From positions 1,550,001-1,614,000 of the forward strand of contig NW_024104107.1 in assembly GCF_003945595.2 (NCBI RefSeq): DNA of 64,000 nt. The letters are read 5' to 3'. This stretch comes from Pipra filicauda. Taxonomy: Eukaryota; Chordata; Aves; Passeriformes; Pipridae. Below, one piece after another: positions 1-10,993 of this stretch. Position 1 is the stretch's first letter; every line of letters starts with the position of its first letter. The notes below the pieces were generated by a model. The model did not search any database, was not told the origin of the DNA, and was given only the letters and a program-made list of their open reading frames with translations. The translations under genes and the position numbers were made by a program.

Positions 1-128
1 CCCATCCCTGGAAGTGTCCAAGGCCAGGTTGGATGGGGCTCTGAGCAACCTGGGATAGTGGAAGGTGTCCCTGCCTATGGCAGGGGGTTGGAATGAGATG
101 ATCTTTAAGGTCCCTTCCAACCCAAGTT
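1..128 (+). mobile_element. CR1 LINE 3' end, cut by window edge
   Basis: Starts inside the conserved CR1 3' region (CATCCCTGGAAGTGTCCAAG) and runs through TGGAAGGTGTCC, GGCAGGGGGTTGGAA and CCCTTCCAACCC to its tail. Only about 125 bp are visible because the window begins here. The expected octamer tail is replaced by the pentamer array that follows directly. The element is non-coding here; an open frame that starts inside it at 65 is a by-product. Confidence 0.93.
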
Positions 129-205
129 ATTCTATTCTATTCTATTCTATTCTATTCTATTCTATTCTATTCTATTCTATTCTATTCTATTCTATTCTAT
201 TCTAT
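129..205 (+). repeat. (ATTCT)n pentanucleotide microsatellite, about 15 copies
   Basis: Nearly perfect ATTCT pentamers continue straight from the CR1 tail. The normal tail is a short run of ATTCTATG-type octamers, so the array probably grew from it by slippage after loss of three bases per unit. Uniformity of the units suggests a young and probably length-polymorphic array. Confidence 0.97.
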
Positions 206-210
206 ATTAT

Positions 211-252
211 CCTTATCCTAATCCTAATCCTAATCCTAATCCTAATCCTAAT
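211..252 (+). repeat. (CCTAAT)n hexanucleotide microsatellite
   Basis: One degenerate unit (CCTTAT, 211-216) is followed by six perfect CCTAAT units (217-252). The minus strand reads ATTAGG, one base from the vertebrate telomere unit TTAGGG but not identical. It lies a few bases beyond the ATTCT array, so the two form one compound microsatellite at a CR1 tail. Confidence 0.95.
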
Positions 253-3200
253 TCTGTGTCATCCAGAATGGGTTTATAAATGTGATTTCAGTGTGCTGGG
301 ACATGCAATCTGCACCCACGTGCAGATAGGCTTGGCTCACCCAACACCAAACACAGGACAGTTGTTTGAATACACAGTTTACACAGAAGCAATACAGGTT
401 TTTATTTCCCACTCAGCTCCAGGCACTGAAAAAACCACAACATGCAGTGGCTGTTCAGTCCTCTATGAAACAAAGTATTTACAAGTTGAGTTCTTTGCTG
501 CCTTTTAGCAGTGGATGTGAGCACCTCATACCATCCTATGCCTCCAAACTCACGGCATCCCCACTCCCAGATAACATGGAACAGGGCTGTGCATTCACCT
601 GCCTGGAGTGGCACATGGATGGACTGCAGGAGGAAGAGAAAGCCAGGGAAAGAGGAGTGGTAGAAAGAGCTGTGGGATGAATTAAACAGAGCAGTACAGC
701 AGGGATGGGATGGTCCAGGAAGGTGAGAAGATGGTGGATTTGGTCCCACTGTCTGTTTTTCCCTTGGACTCACGTGCTGCCGGGTAAGAGCTGAGCAGTT
801 TTGGTCAGATGCCACCTCAAAAAGGGGACAAGGAAGAGCAAAATCTCGATTTCACGAAGCCTCAACTTTATTTGCTCATTGCTCCATCTTTACTGCAGCA
901 AGGTGCTGGGGGAGTGTGGCTGGATGAAGGAGAAGAGGAAACAGCAAATGTCAGGTGAGTCTGGGCTCGGGGACGGGGTAACATCACACTGCTGCCTTCA
1001 AAGGAGGGAGCACAAGAAAAGGCAGAAAGGTGGGAAACCCCACAGAAAACTTCAGGACTGGGTTCAACCTCTGGAAAAAGGCAAGCCTTGTGGGTTATTA
1101 AACAGGGACATGGTGTGGGGTGGAAAAACCTTTATAAAAAGCAGTAGCTCCTTTCCCACACCTGTGAACGGGGGCAATGGCATTGACCTTCCTTTGGAAA
1201 AGCACGCAGGGATTTAAGGACGGAAAGTGCTGCTTCAGCACTGTTATTTTTATTCAGAGGCAGTGCTTCAGAGGCAGAAGGGCTTTTAGTAGTTTTTTTA
1301 ATTTATTTTTTTTTTTAATGGCTGTTCATCCAAGTGCACTGAGGGAATCCGACTCTGATCCCTTCTGGGCTGTGTAAAGCAGCACGTGTCACACCTGTGC
1401 CTCTGTGTCTCACCTGGAGGTGCTTTGACTGTGGAGAAAACCCACCTAAAAGAGTGGGAACAAATTAGGAAAGGTCCAGCAGAGCTCCCTAAGCTTTTGG
1501 GATGGTGCAATGTCACTTTGAAGGGAAGAGGGGATCTTTAGAAGTATTTAAAGAAATTAGTTGCTCTGCTGGTCCTCAGCAAGGTCTTCCCTGGCTCCTG
1601 GACACTTTTCACTTGGAGTTCTCTTAGTTCTATCTTTCCTTCCAGGGGTCAGAGACCAAAACCAAGGGACTGAGATATCACAGGAGAGGCTGCTCCCTTC
1701 AAGTTTCCAGCCCTATTTTATGCTGATTCAAAGATATGAATTTTTTTTTTGATGATTAGCTGCAACTTTTATGTGAACTGAGCCTCAGGCACTCCAGAGT
1801 TTTTCCTATTTCTACTATGGAGTCATGGGATTTATTTCTCCTGTGGCCTGTTACAAATTCAGATCAGATAGCTGAGTTTTTCCTGAAATGACCTGACCTG
1901 AGTTCATCAGGAATTTGCCTCCTCCCTAGAGCCAGGTGGATCAGGAAAACACCACGTGGAGAGACCACTCAGGCTAAATGTGCAAGGTGCATCCTGCAGA
2001 AACTGGGAAAACAATCCATTCCTTTACCCTACAACTGCTTTCTCCTCCCTGCTTTAGGTGAAAACCAAAGCCTAGATTGCTCTTTAAAATATTTAACTGG
2101 AGGAAATAATTTGTTTCCCTCAATCTGTTTATAGACAGAGAATATTTTTTCATATTAGAGAAATCAGCACATTTTCCCCTGCAGCAGCTCCAGTGTGCTT
2201 TCTATTAGAGAGAGATTGATAACTCTCCAGCACAGCACTCACAGCCCATCTCTGAAACACTAAACACCCACTCACTCCAGAGCCAGTCCCTCTGGCTGCT
2301 CCCTGCACTATGAGGGAAGATTTCCAAGGCTGGGGATGGCAAAGAAAAGCCACAGCAGGGTTTGCCTCCTCTCACTTGTAGGAGAGTGGAAAAGATGGGC
2401 CATGGGGTTTGACTGGGGGATGCATAAAAAGTAATCAGGTTTGGGGGAGGATGAACTTTGGGAGTATGTTTTAGTCCATTCAAACAGCCCTGAAATCTCA
2501 GGTCCTGTCTGATCACATGATCCTTCTGGCTACAATCAGGAATGCTCCTCCAGTTTCACCCCCTGCAAGAGGATCCGTGCCAAGCCCTCAGAGGGACAGG
2601 ATTTGGGCTGCCAGGCAATTTATCCTCCTCTTGCATCAGGATGTTGGTTCATCAACCAACTCAAAAGCCTTAAGGATGTTGCTGGGAGGATAAATCCAAG
2701 TGGAAATGGGGACAGGGTGAACCAGCCTCTGTTAAGCTTCTGGTGGTCTGAGCAGGAACTAAACCACTCTGCAAAACATGCAGATTTGGGGTAATCCTAA
2801 AAAAAAGAGAGATGATGCAATCCTAGGCTGGAAGCCTCTAGATGGCAATGGGCACTGCTGGGGCTGTCTATGTGTTTGTAGGGAATAGAGGAGTGGCTGA
2901 AGAGGTAACTGGGAGGATCCTTGTGTCCAGAGCTGGCAATTCCAACTCATCCTGTGGCAAATGTGTCCAGAGCATCTCCACACCAGGGATTCTGCACTAC
3001 ACCCCCAACCCTGCAGTGTTACCGAGGAAGGAGGGGGAAGAGAGAGAAAATGGAGAGAGAAGCTACTGCTACCAGAGCTGGCATTTTAATATTGAAAGGT
3101 TGTGAAATCTAATAAGAGCTACAAGGGAGGTTGATGTATTTTTTTCCTCATGCTAGGATGAAATTGGGATTCAATAAGTAAATGTGACAAAATATGCAAT

Positions 3201-3749
3201 TTCCCATAGATTTCATGCAGCAGGGAGCTTCCTGTGTAATAACCTCAAACCAGGATTTTTTTCCTTGCCCCAACAAAGATCTCTTGCCTCCATCTTATGT
3301 GAATAATAGTTCACCCCCACAAAGTACAGCCTGCCACTTTAGCTGAACCTTATCATTGCTTGTTGGTACATGGTTAACAAAAGTAGATTTTTTCCCCCTT
3401 TTTTTCCCCATAAATGATATCTTCCTGTGTTTTCCTGTGAGAAATAAGCCTGAGCTGTGAATGCATGAGGGAAGAGCAATTCTTAGTTGGCTTAGGTCTC
3501 TTTTATGGTGCTGAGGTGGAAAGAGCCTTTGAAATGTGTTTCCGTAGGACCTTCTTGGTCTTTTTGCTTTCAAGGCCATATTGACCATTGTAGAGATGAT
3601 GGGAAAACTGCAGCAAACCTGCTCCCATCCACTGGGAAGAAAACTTTACCTGGACGGAATTTTCTAAGTGGGATCACATGTTGGACACAGGCTCATGACC
3701 TTGATCCACACGGTCTAACTTTGGAGTTGGATCTAATTCTGAAGTTTGA
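253..3749. other. Unique non-coding DNA, no recognisable feature
   Basis: About 3.5 kb without a repeat I recognise. It holds only a short T-rich tract (T run near 1306-1316) and scattered open frames of at most about 140 codons with no family resemblance. I see no convincing exon, promoter or RNA gene. Confidence 0.6.
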
Positions 3750-3808
3750 ATGGGAAGGTTGGACCAGGTGACCTTCAGAGCCCACTTGCCACCTCAATTA
3801 TTTCATGG
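3750..3808 (+). mobile_element. Old CR1 3' end stub
   Basis: GGAAGGTTGGACCAGGTGAC, then CTTCAGAG and a decayed version of the usual CCCTTCCAACCTCAA block, matches the older CR1 3' terminus of the type that ends in ACCTCAA rather than ACCCAAA. Only about 60 bp remain and the octamer tail is worn to TTTCATGG. More diverged than most copies in the window. Confidence 0.65.
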
Positions 3809-4004
3809 CTTTGTGCACAGTTATGCTTTAAAACCCCTGGTGTGAAGGGTGAGCTGGAGGTGTGTGTAAATAAAGGGCACAGGGGCATAATCACAATGCA
3901 TTTTCACCTATTGTTGGCTGTCAGCAGTAATGACCTATCCCTGCAACCCTCCCCTTGCCCAATTTTGCAGAGTGTTCACGTGCCCTTAACTCCCCCTTTG
4001 CTGC

Positions 4005-4032
4005 AAAAAAAAAAAAAAAAAAAAAAATAAAA
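4005..4032 (+). repeat. Poly-A tract (23 A then TAAAA)
   Basis: An uninterrupted run of 23 A (4005-4027) is followed by TAAAA. CR1 elements do not leave A tails, so this is not a CR1 end. An AAATAAA word lies about 130 bp upstream (near 3868-3874), so a retroposed transcript tail is possible, but I recognise no gene in the preceding sequence. Simple slippage is the default explanation. Confidence 0.9.
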
Positions 4033-4443
4033 TGCTCTTGCTTAACCTACTACCTGAGCTTTATTCCTACGTGTGCCCCTGCCAGGACCTGGAACATGTT
4101 AGCTCAGATTGCTGCCCAGTCCTAATCATCTGAAGCAGCAAAGTTAAAAGGGATTATTAATCAATAAACAATCTCACTTTAATCAAACACGTTTTACTTT
4201 GCAGCTGAGGGGAGGCAGGAGAGTGCAGGCAGGAGGTCTCAGCAGTCCATGGCAACTTCCCGAGCTGCCCAACACTTTGATTGCTGGGTGTGGGGAGAGT
4301 GAGGGCACCTTTCCTCCCTCCGACCCCAGGAGCTCTGATTGCCAGCTTAGGAAGCACATCAGGACACCCAGGGTAGCTAAAAACCACCTTTCCCCCCCTC
4401 CCAGCTCCAGGTACAGCACAGCACAGGGAATTAAATCCCCGTC

Positions 4444-4467
4444 ACTGCGAGGTTCGAAAACCGCAGT
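4444..4467. other. Short perfect-stem hairpin with CGAA loop
   Basis: ACTGC (4444-4448) pairs with GCAGT (4463-4467), and GGTT (4451-4454) with AACC (4459-4462). The loop is CGAA and a two-base GA bulge sits on the left arm, giving nine base pairs. The GGTTCGA word resembles a tRNA T-arm or B box, but no acceptor stem or A box can be built around it, so I do not call a tRNA or SINE. Confidence 0.4.
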
Positions 4468-4679
4468 AATAAAATGTGCATAATGACACCCTCCCTCTTT
4501 CCTCCCCATCAAAAGGCTCAGTCTTTGTTATTGCAGGCAGTTTGATTTTGTCTTATCACTTCCAGGCTGGGTATATGATGATTTTATTGGTGTGCAGTGT
4601 TGCTCTGCCTGCCCCGGGGAGGCCGAGCTTTAGACGACGACGCTGGAGCGGCTTTTCTTTCAGCTCTCCTCCAGCCACA

Positions 4680-4990
4680 CTCAATTAAAAAAAGAAAACC
4701 CACAAACCAGTTAGCTAATAATGCTGCTCAAAAGGCAACCCTGCGTAATTAAAAGTGCTGGTAACGCTGTCTAACGTGAGAAGGGTCAGACTTGGATCCA
4801 GAGTCTCTCTCCTACTAATGCTTGGCCGGAGTTTCAGCTCAAAATTTAATGGCCCATCTGATTCAATGGAACTTATTGTCACTGCCAGTTAACTGGAGTT
4901 GATATCAAGGTAACAGCTTATGAGCAGTTTCTGTGTGGTTCTGATCACTGGTATTGATTTCAATAAGGTGTGGGCTGGATCCTTGACACT
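4680..4990. promoter_or_regulatory. Candidate conserved non-coding element (unverified)
   Basis: AT-rich, repeat-free segment with CAATTA at 4682-4687, TAATTA at 4746-4751 and the perfect 12-bp palindrome CCAGTTAACTGG at 4885-4896, which holds a MYB-type AACTG in each direction around GTTAAC. The texture resembles vertebrate enhancers. No conservation data were available, so this is inference only. Confidence 0.25.
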
Positions 4991-7659
4991 CTAATTCTGA
5001 AATCAATGGAGCCGGGACGATTCACTCCACCTCAGTGCCAGGGAAATCAGGTACATGCCTTTAACAATAAACCAGCCACTTAAATTATTTGTGCAGTCCT
5101 TCAGGGAGCTCTGGCAGGCAAAGCAGAGATCCTGCAGATGTAGATAATATGCCAGGCAAGTGAAAATTCGGATGTCTTGAGCAAAGGGATGGAAGGAATG
5201 GAATTTACTGATTATCACTCAAAGCACTGCCCCATGTGTTTATTGAAGGGCAATGAGAAAGACAGTCAAGCAATCCCATCCTGGGATGTGAGCACTGAGA
5301 CAGCAGAGTATTCCCATTCATTTGGGATGGAGATGTAGGGTCAAAGTGGCCTTGAATTGTGAGTCCTCCATGATTATTCACAGCATATTGGATCTAACAT
5401 TGATAATGGGATCCCATCTCCAGCTCAAACTTCCCCAGAGTGCAGCAAATAAGGCCAAGCAGGGCAGAAGACGTTTAGGAGAGGGACAGTAGGTAAGGAG
5501 GGAGCTGAAGATGCATCTGCCATTCCTGGTGGAGCACTGTGGAGCAGTGGATCTTACAAGTGGGATGAAAATACAGGATTCCTGATTGAAATGGAACTCT
5601 GGGTGAATGGAACCAATGAAGGGTTCTCTCCATAAAGTCTAGAAATGCTCTTTTCCCTTTCATCTGATTCAGAAGAAAGTGTGATGCCTCCAAATGTGAG
5701 TCTGAGACCTTGCTCCTTGGGCAAGATGGAAGTAAACCTAGTTGTGGGGTGATGCCTGGCTTAGGGCTGGGACTTGTTACTGGAGAACTCCATCCAGAAC
5801 TTCCCAGGAAATTACCCTTAGTGGGGGCTGCAGCACAATAAAGGCAAAAACCTCCTGCACTGAAGCCCTGGAGACGTTTCTTTTCTGACACCACAGCACA
5901 GAGTGAAAGTTGCACACTGAGGAAATACCTTGTTACAATCAAACCCCCCTCCTGTACCCCCTAAAGAGGTGTTAACTCAGAGGTGACTCTTAATGCTTTT
6001 TCCCCACATTTTTAGGTCGATGAAGTCTGGTGCACTGGTGGCTGAAAGTCTTGGATGCACTAAAGAAACTCAAATTCCAGTGACCTCCAACCTCATTCCT
6101 CCTTGAATTTAAGCACTGGGCGTTTCTTGCAAACGAGAAAGCCACACACAGATCCTGCAGGCAATGCTGCTCCTTGACCCTCCCTAATTCCTTCTGACTT
6201 GCAGAGACCAGATGTGAACACGTGAACCATCCCAGGGCACAGTTCCTCAAAGGGGGTGTTGTAAATGTTATCAGCTACTGGTACCCTGACACATCCCTTG
6301 TTATCATAAGACTTATTTCACTCTGCCACTCTTTCTCAATGTCAAGATCTTCATAAGATTAATTCAGGAGCTGAATTTAAGAGTAAGGGACACCAGACTT
6401 TTCACAGGCTTGGCTGGAACTCTGGTAATCCCAAGGCTTCCTCAGAGTTTGGTCCATCTCTCCCAGCTCTGGACATGGTTTCCTCACATGGAGATATCAC
6501 TGTGGCAGTGCTGTAGCCTAAGTAATAAAGCTGGATTTCCCTGATGTTTGCTTTTTTTCCACCCTCCCGCAAGGGAACTTGGAATAACTCAGACAATGTG
6601 GCCCACGCTGGTGTTGAGGTCAGTATTGATTTATGCAGGTGGAAGATAATCATTGTTTCTGAAGGAAATGGCAATATTCCAGTAGCTGTGAGCATGTGGG
6701 AATGACAGACAGCCATGCTCTGTATTTATTTGCCCTCAGTATCTTCCAGAGCAGCTCAACTCCACTTGGGAAGCAAAAGAAGGGGTTGCTTTTCTCTTAC
6801 TCTCCATGCTGGGAATGGCACCTGGTGTGTGAATAATCCGTCTGTCCATCATCCAGCATCCACCAAAGGAAAGGATCCTGCAGCAGGGATTTCAGTTGCA
6901 GGTTGAGGGATAATGTAGAGGTTTTGCTTTTCTCCTGCCTTCCCAGCTGCACAGAGTGCTTGGAATGCAAGTGAGGAAAAGGCTTGGAGGGGGAAGGGAG
7001 AATAAACTCCCAATTCCCTGAGTTCCCAAATCACTGGACCATCTCTCCCCTGAGTCTGCACTGCAGAAATGAGCTTTCTCCCTGTGACCTACACCTGGAC
7101 ACAAGCACAGCACTGCAATATCTCTCTCAGAAACTGAATGTGACTCCTTTATAAACTCCCAGTTTGTCTCTCTGTGCCTGTTCTTGCCCTGATAAATGTT
7201 CGCTTCGCTGAGGAACCTGAAATAATCAACCCACTCTATTACCAACCCCCTTGAAGGTTTACACATTGTTTACAAACAGACTTTCCCCTGTCACTGCCAA
7301 AGTGGTGCCTCTTTCCCAAAGCATCAGACAAGGTGATGCACAGGGAGAGGTGGAGTGACACAGTTAAGCTCTGTCTGTTCCCTATGGATATGGGAAGCGA
7401 CACATTTCCAGTAGGTAATTACAGGGTGTCATTTCACTGAGCACCAGGCACTGCTCCGAGAGAAACTCTGAAGTCCCTTGAAACACATTTGAGAGAAAAG
7501 AGCTGAGGTGAGAGCTGGGAAGGCAGATTGTTCCCCTCAACCTGGGGGTAGCATTCAGTGATGTTATTTGGGCAATCTGGAGAGTTTTCTTCAAGGTCCC
7601 CCCAAAGATGCAATTTAGGAAAGAAGAGCAAGGAGTAAAAACCCTTTGAATTTAAAATA

Positions 7660-7805
7660 ACAGAATCACAGAATCATTAGGTTGGGAAGGACCACTGGGG
7701 TCATCAAGCCCAACCTTTGATCACCACTCTGACAACCAGAGCGTGGCACTGCAGTGTCCAGTCATTTCTTGGACACAAAACCATCCAACAGAATAAACCT
7801 GATCC
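7660..7805 (-). mobile_element. CR1 LINE 3' fragment, reverse
   Basis: On the plus strand it begins with the reversed tail (CAGAATCACAGAATCATTAG), followed by GTTGGGAAGGACC and TCATCAAGCCCAACC. This subtype has the CCACTGGGGTCATCAAG block, unlike the GGCAGGGACACCTTCC type seen at 14251 and 31581. The match fades after about 145 bp. Confidence 0.88.
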
Positions 7806-9837
7806 AACAGTCAGACCCTAAGCCCCATGTTTCAAGGGACATGACGCAAATCCAGATTTGGATTTGGCTCTGATTCCCCAAAAGTCCAGGCTATGCCTGG
7901 GCTGAACCTTGACTCCAGATGTCTATCCTCACATCCAAAGTTAAGGTGTGCTCTGATCTCCACAGACCCCTCTAGATTTTCCAGTGAGAGCAAGCAGTGT
8001 GGTGGTTAAAGGAGGAACAGGAGATGAGGAGCAGGGAAGATGAAGAATCTGTGATGAGACTTGTCATTCTCTGCTCCTTCTCTGAAACCCATGCACCCGT
8101 TCTGGGTGACAGTATCCATATCCATTGTCATTTCATATTTGGGAACATTCCCACAAAAGGATGCTCGTTCACACTCTCCTTCAAGGAATGATCATTTTCC
8201 CAGAAAGCATCCACATATGCATAAAAACAAGGGCAGCAGCGTGAAAAAAAGCCCAAAATCATAATTCCCCGCTTCTCCTTTGCTTCCCATCTTTCATCTT
8301 CTCTCTCTGAACTTTCAGCCACCCACTTGGTAGAAAAAGCACTTGCCATCACTACCAGCCCTGGGGTGGGGAACAGCAAGGAAGAATTTGGAAACAACCC
8401 ACTGGTTTGAAGCTGTTTATCCCAAGTAGCCAGAGAACAGTTCTGCATAACAATAAGCACTCCCTGAGATCAGAATCTGTTCAGGGACAGATGAAAAGAG
8501 CTACATTCATGCCTCTGCAATGAATAATTCAGCCCTCCTGAAGTTGCAAAACAGGCTACTTAGTGTTCTCTGCAGAGGAGGAAGAGGATGGAGATCAGAG
8601 GGACTGAGGGGGTTGTAGGTGCCACTGGGGTGGTTTAGGCAGCCAAGTTAAAGACAACTGGAAGACAGTTTGGAGGGGTATGAAATGCAGGATCTCAATG
8701 TTCTCAGTTGGCCTATTCCAGGCTGAACAGGTGTAATAAAGTAGAAAGCCTCAGCTCAAGTAACCTGAACTGACTTCCACGTGGAGAATCGGAGGGAGAA
8801 GGTTTTTGAGCTGGAGTTACTGCAGTTAATCCAATAAAGATTGTGCCAGAGAAGACAAGGGGAATTTTCTGGCTTTTAAGCCGAGGGGAAAGCACAGCTC
8901 TGCAGAAGTAAGATGGGCTTTTGAAGACATAAAACAGTATGTGTTCCACGGCTCTGTTGCTCACATCTTTAAGTACAGGATTTCAGCACTCCCTGCTTTC
9001 ATTAAACAGGGACCGTTATTTCCAGCAGCGACAGCTTCACATTCCCTCATTTTCTTTTGGATGTGGAATTCCCTTCTCTGCCCGAGCTCGATGCTGTTTC
9101 ACAACACCAGGCTCCAATCACCTCAATTCTCTTGAGCTTTGGCAGATGGAGTTAGGATACAGCAGCACTGCAGCAAGACTGCAGATGGTTTCAAACAACT
9201 GATTTCAGCACCAAAATGCTTGTAATTCCCATTTTAAGTGGAGCTGGCTTCCCTGGGGGAAGTGCCTGGCTCTCCTAGGTGCTGCAATGAGATAGTAGAG
9301 GGAGAGACACACTCTAAAAGCCCAGTGCTAATAAAGGACATTAGGAGCAACTTGCCCTTTCTGCTGGAGTAAAGCTACAATGGGGCAGAAAATGCCACGA
9401 GGTTTCTTCATCTGCAAATTTCCCTGAAATGCACCCAAACTCTTGGTTATTTCCAGAGGCAGAAGGATCCTGATATGTGTTTTTGCAGAAAATAGCACTG
9501 TCATAGATTTCCTCACTGAAAGCCAGGTAGGGATAGTAGAAATAATAACACTAATAGAAAAATAAAAGTAGCAATTGTAGCAGGAATAATAGTGCAATAA
9601 CTCAGCCTCAAACTGCAGTCTCTGTCCAGGGAACTGGTCCAGACTGCAGGGGGAAAGGATGGGATGTTTTTTTAAGCTGGGTTTAGTTTTGGTCACACTC
9701 ACTTGGGCTGCTTAAATGTTCATCCTGACACAAGAAAAGGGCCAGAACAACAGTGGGAGTATCTGGAAGAAAGTGAGAGCTACCTCCTTAAGCATCTATT
9801 GTAATAATGTTTTGTTTAAAAAGATAAAGATATATAA
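7806..9837. other. Unique non-coding DNA, no recognisable feature
   Basis: About 2 kb with no clear repeat, RNA gene or exon. The stretch 9539-9600 is A/T-rich with interspersed AATA words. Open frames are short and overlap one another on both strands. Confidence 0.55.
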
Positions 9838-10068
9838 ATTAGATATTAGGAAGAAATTCTTGGTTGTGAGGGAGATGAGGATCTGACACAGGTTGCCCAG
9901 AGAAGCTGTGGCTGCTCCATCCCTGGAAGTGTTCAAGGCCAGGTTGGACAGGGTTTGGAGCAACCTGGGCTAGTGGAAGGTGTCCCTGCCCATGGCAGGG
10001 AAGGTTGGAATGAGATGAGCTTTGAGGCCCCTTCCAACCCAAACCATTCTGTGATTCTGTGTTTCTGT
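9838..10068 (+). mobile_element. CR1 LINE 3' fragment, 5'-truncated
   Basis: Begins at AGATATTAGGAAGAAATTCT and continues through CAGGTTGCCCAGAGAAGCTG, CATCCCTGGAAGTGTTCAAG and CCCATGGCAGGG to CCCTTCCAACCCAAACC. It ends in three decaying octamers (ATTCTGTG, ATTCTGTG, TTTCTGTG). About 230 bp, fairly intact, ordinary CR1 5' truncation. Confidence 0.95.
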
Positions 10069-10449
10069 GATAAATATAATGAGGAAACAAGGACAATAAG
10101 GAAAATCCCCACAGATTTCCCTCAAAAAAAGACAGCACAAAGAGCTATTTAAGGGATTCATGAATTAGAATTTTGAGAATTTTTGTGATTCTCTGACTCT
10201 GTCATAAGGCTCATGCAAAGTTCTGGGGGGTGGTGAAGTTCTCCATTTGCTTGTGATTGTGAGAAGCTTCCAGATTCCTGTAGGGCCACAGTGGGATATA
10301 GACTGGGCTGTGTGTTTCCCTGTCCTTAGGTCAGTGGCCTTGTAGAAAGTTGCTGCCTTCTGTGACATGACCATGGCATCACCAGGGCTGGTGCGCTCCT
10401 ATGATTATTCTCCAGCTCTTCTCTTTCACTATTAAAGTGAGAAGAAGCA

Positions 10450-10452
<3 letters not shown>
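10069..10452. other. Unique non-coding DNA
   Basis: Between the CR1 tail and the trinucleotide repeat I see only an A-rich start and unremarkable sequence. Confidence 0.5.

Positions 10453-10494
<42 letters not shown>
10453..10494. repeat. (TAA)n trinucleotide microsatellite, 14 copies
   Basis: An unbroken run of TAA/ATA units of about 42 bp. Its purity suggests length polymorphism. It is not attached to a CR1 tail, unlike the arrays at 129 and 23361. Confidence 0.97.
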
Positions 10495-10495
<1 letters not shown>

Positions 10496-10831
10496 CAACC
10501 ACCTAAAAATGTTGGTGAGGGAAATTAAGTCACCATAGCAAGAATTTAAGGAACAGAAGCACAGCAAAGGTTAAAAGACATTTTAAAGCAGCAAGGTCCT
10601 GCCCACTGCTCAATTTTAAAGATTCGTGCTGCTTCTTGTTGATGAGATTTGTGGGCTTCAAGGCTAAATGCTAGAAGAAAAACACTCTCCAAATTGACCT
10701 GAGGCAATATTTCACACCTTTGGAATTAAAGACATGTGCGGTGTCAAGCCCTGCATCCACAAACAGCTGGCAGGGCTGAGGGTGTTTCAGCATAAACTCC
10801 AAGATTTGAGTCTTTCTTTCCTTGAAATGGC
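10495..10831. other. Unique non-coding DNA
   Basis: About 340 bp with no recognisable repeat, exon or signal. Confidence 0.5.
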
Positions 10832-10993
10832 ACAGGATGCCCGGAGAAGTTGTGGGACCTCAATCCCTGGAGATGATCAGAAGCTTTCTGGAGATGATTT
10901 GGGGTAACTGGCTCTGGGTGGCCCTCTATGACCAGGGAGGTTGGACCAAGTGACCCCCAGAGGTCCCTCCCAACCTCAACCAGTCCATGATTT
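10832..10993 (+). mobile_element. Older CR1 3' end (GGACC..GTGACCCCCAGAGG type)
   Basis: GATGCCCGGAGAAGTTGTGG, CAATCCCTGGAGATG and AGGGAGGTTGGACCAAGTGA are followed by CCCCCAGAGGTCCCTCCCAA and CCTCAACC. This end type is shared with chicken CR1 copies and differs from the dominant TGGAAGGTGTCC type. Internal deletions have shortened the middle, and the tail is reduced to AGTCCATGATT. Confidence 0.85.

Larger units (their letters stand above)
4033..7659. other. Unique non-coding DNA with two small symmetric motifs
   Basis: No transposon I recognise over 3.6 kb. It contains the hairpin at 4444-4467 and the AT-rich candidate element at 4680-4990, listed separately. A local CpG cluster near 4615-4655 is too short to be a CpG island. 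Open frames reach 155 codons (5475-5942, minus) without any recognisable domain. Confidence 0.55.

Noticed and set aside
217..252. CCTAAT array as an interstitial telomere repeat
   Set aside because: The unit is CCTAAT, not CCCTAA; it is six short copies beside another microsatellite and fits local slippage better.
65..508. 147-codon plus-strand frame with a repetitive YSILF and IL core
   Set aside because: It is a CR1 tail and two microsatellites read through in frame; the repeated residues come from ATTCT and CCTAAT units.
4451..4462. GGTTCGA word as a tRNA gene B box
   Set aside because: No A box, acceptor stem or anticodon arm can be folded around it.
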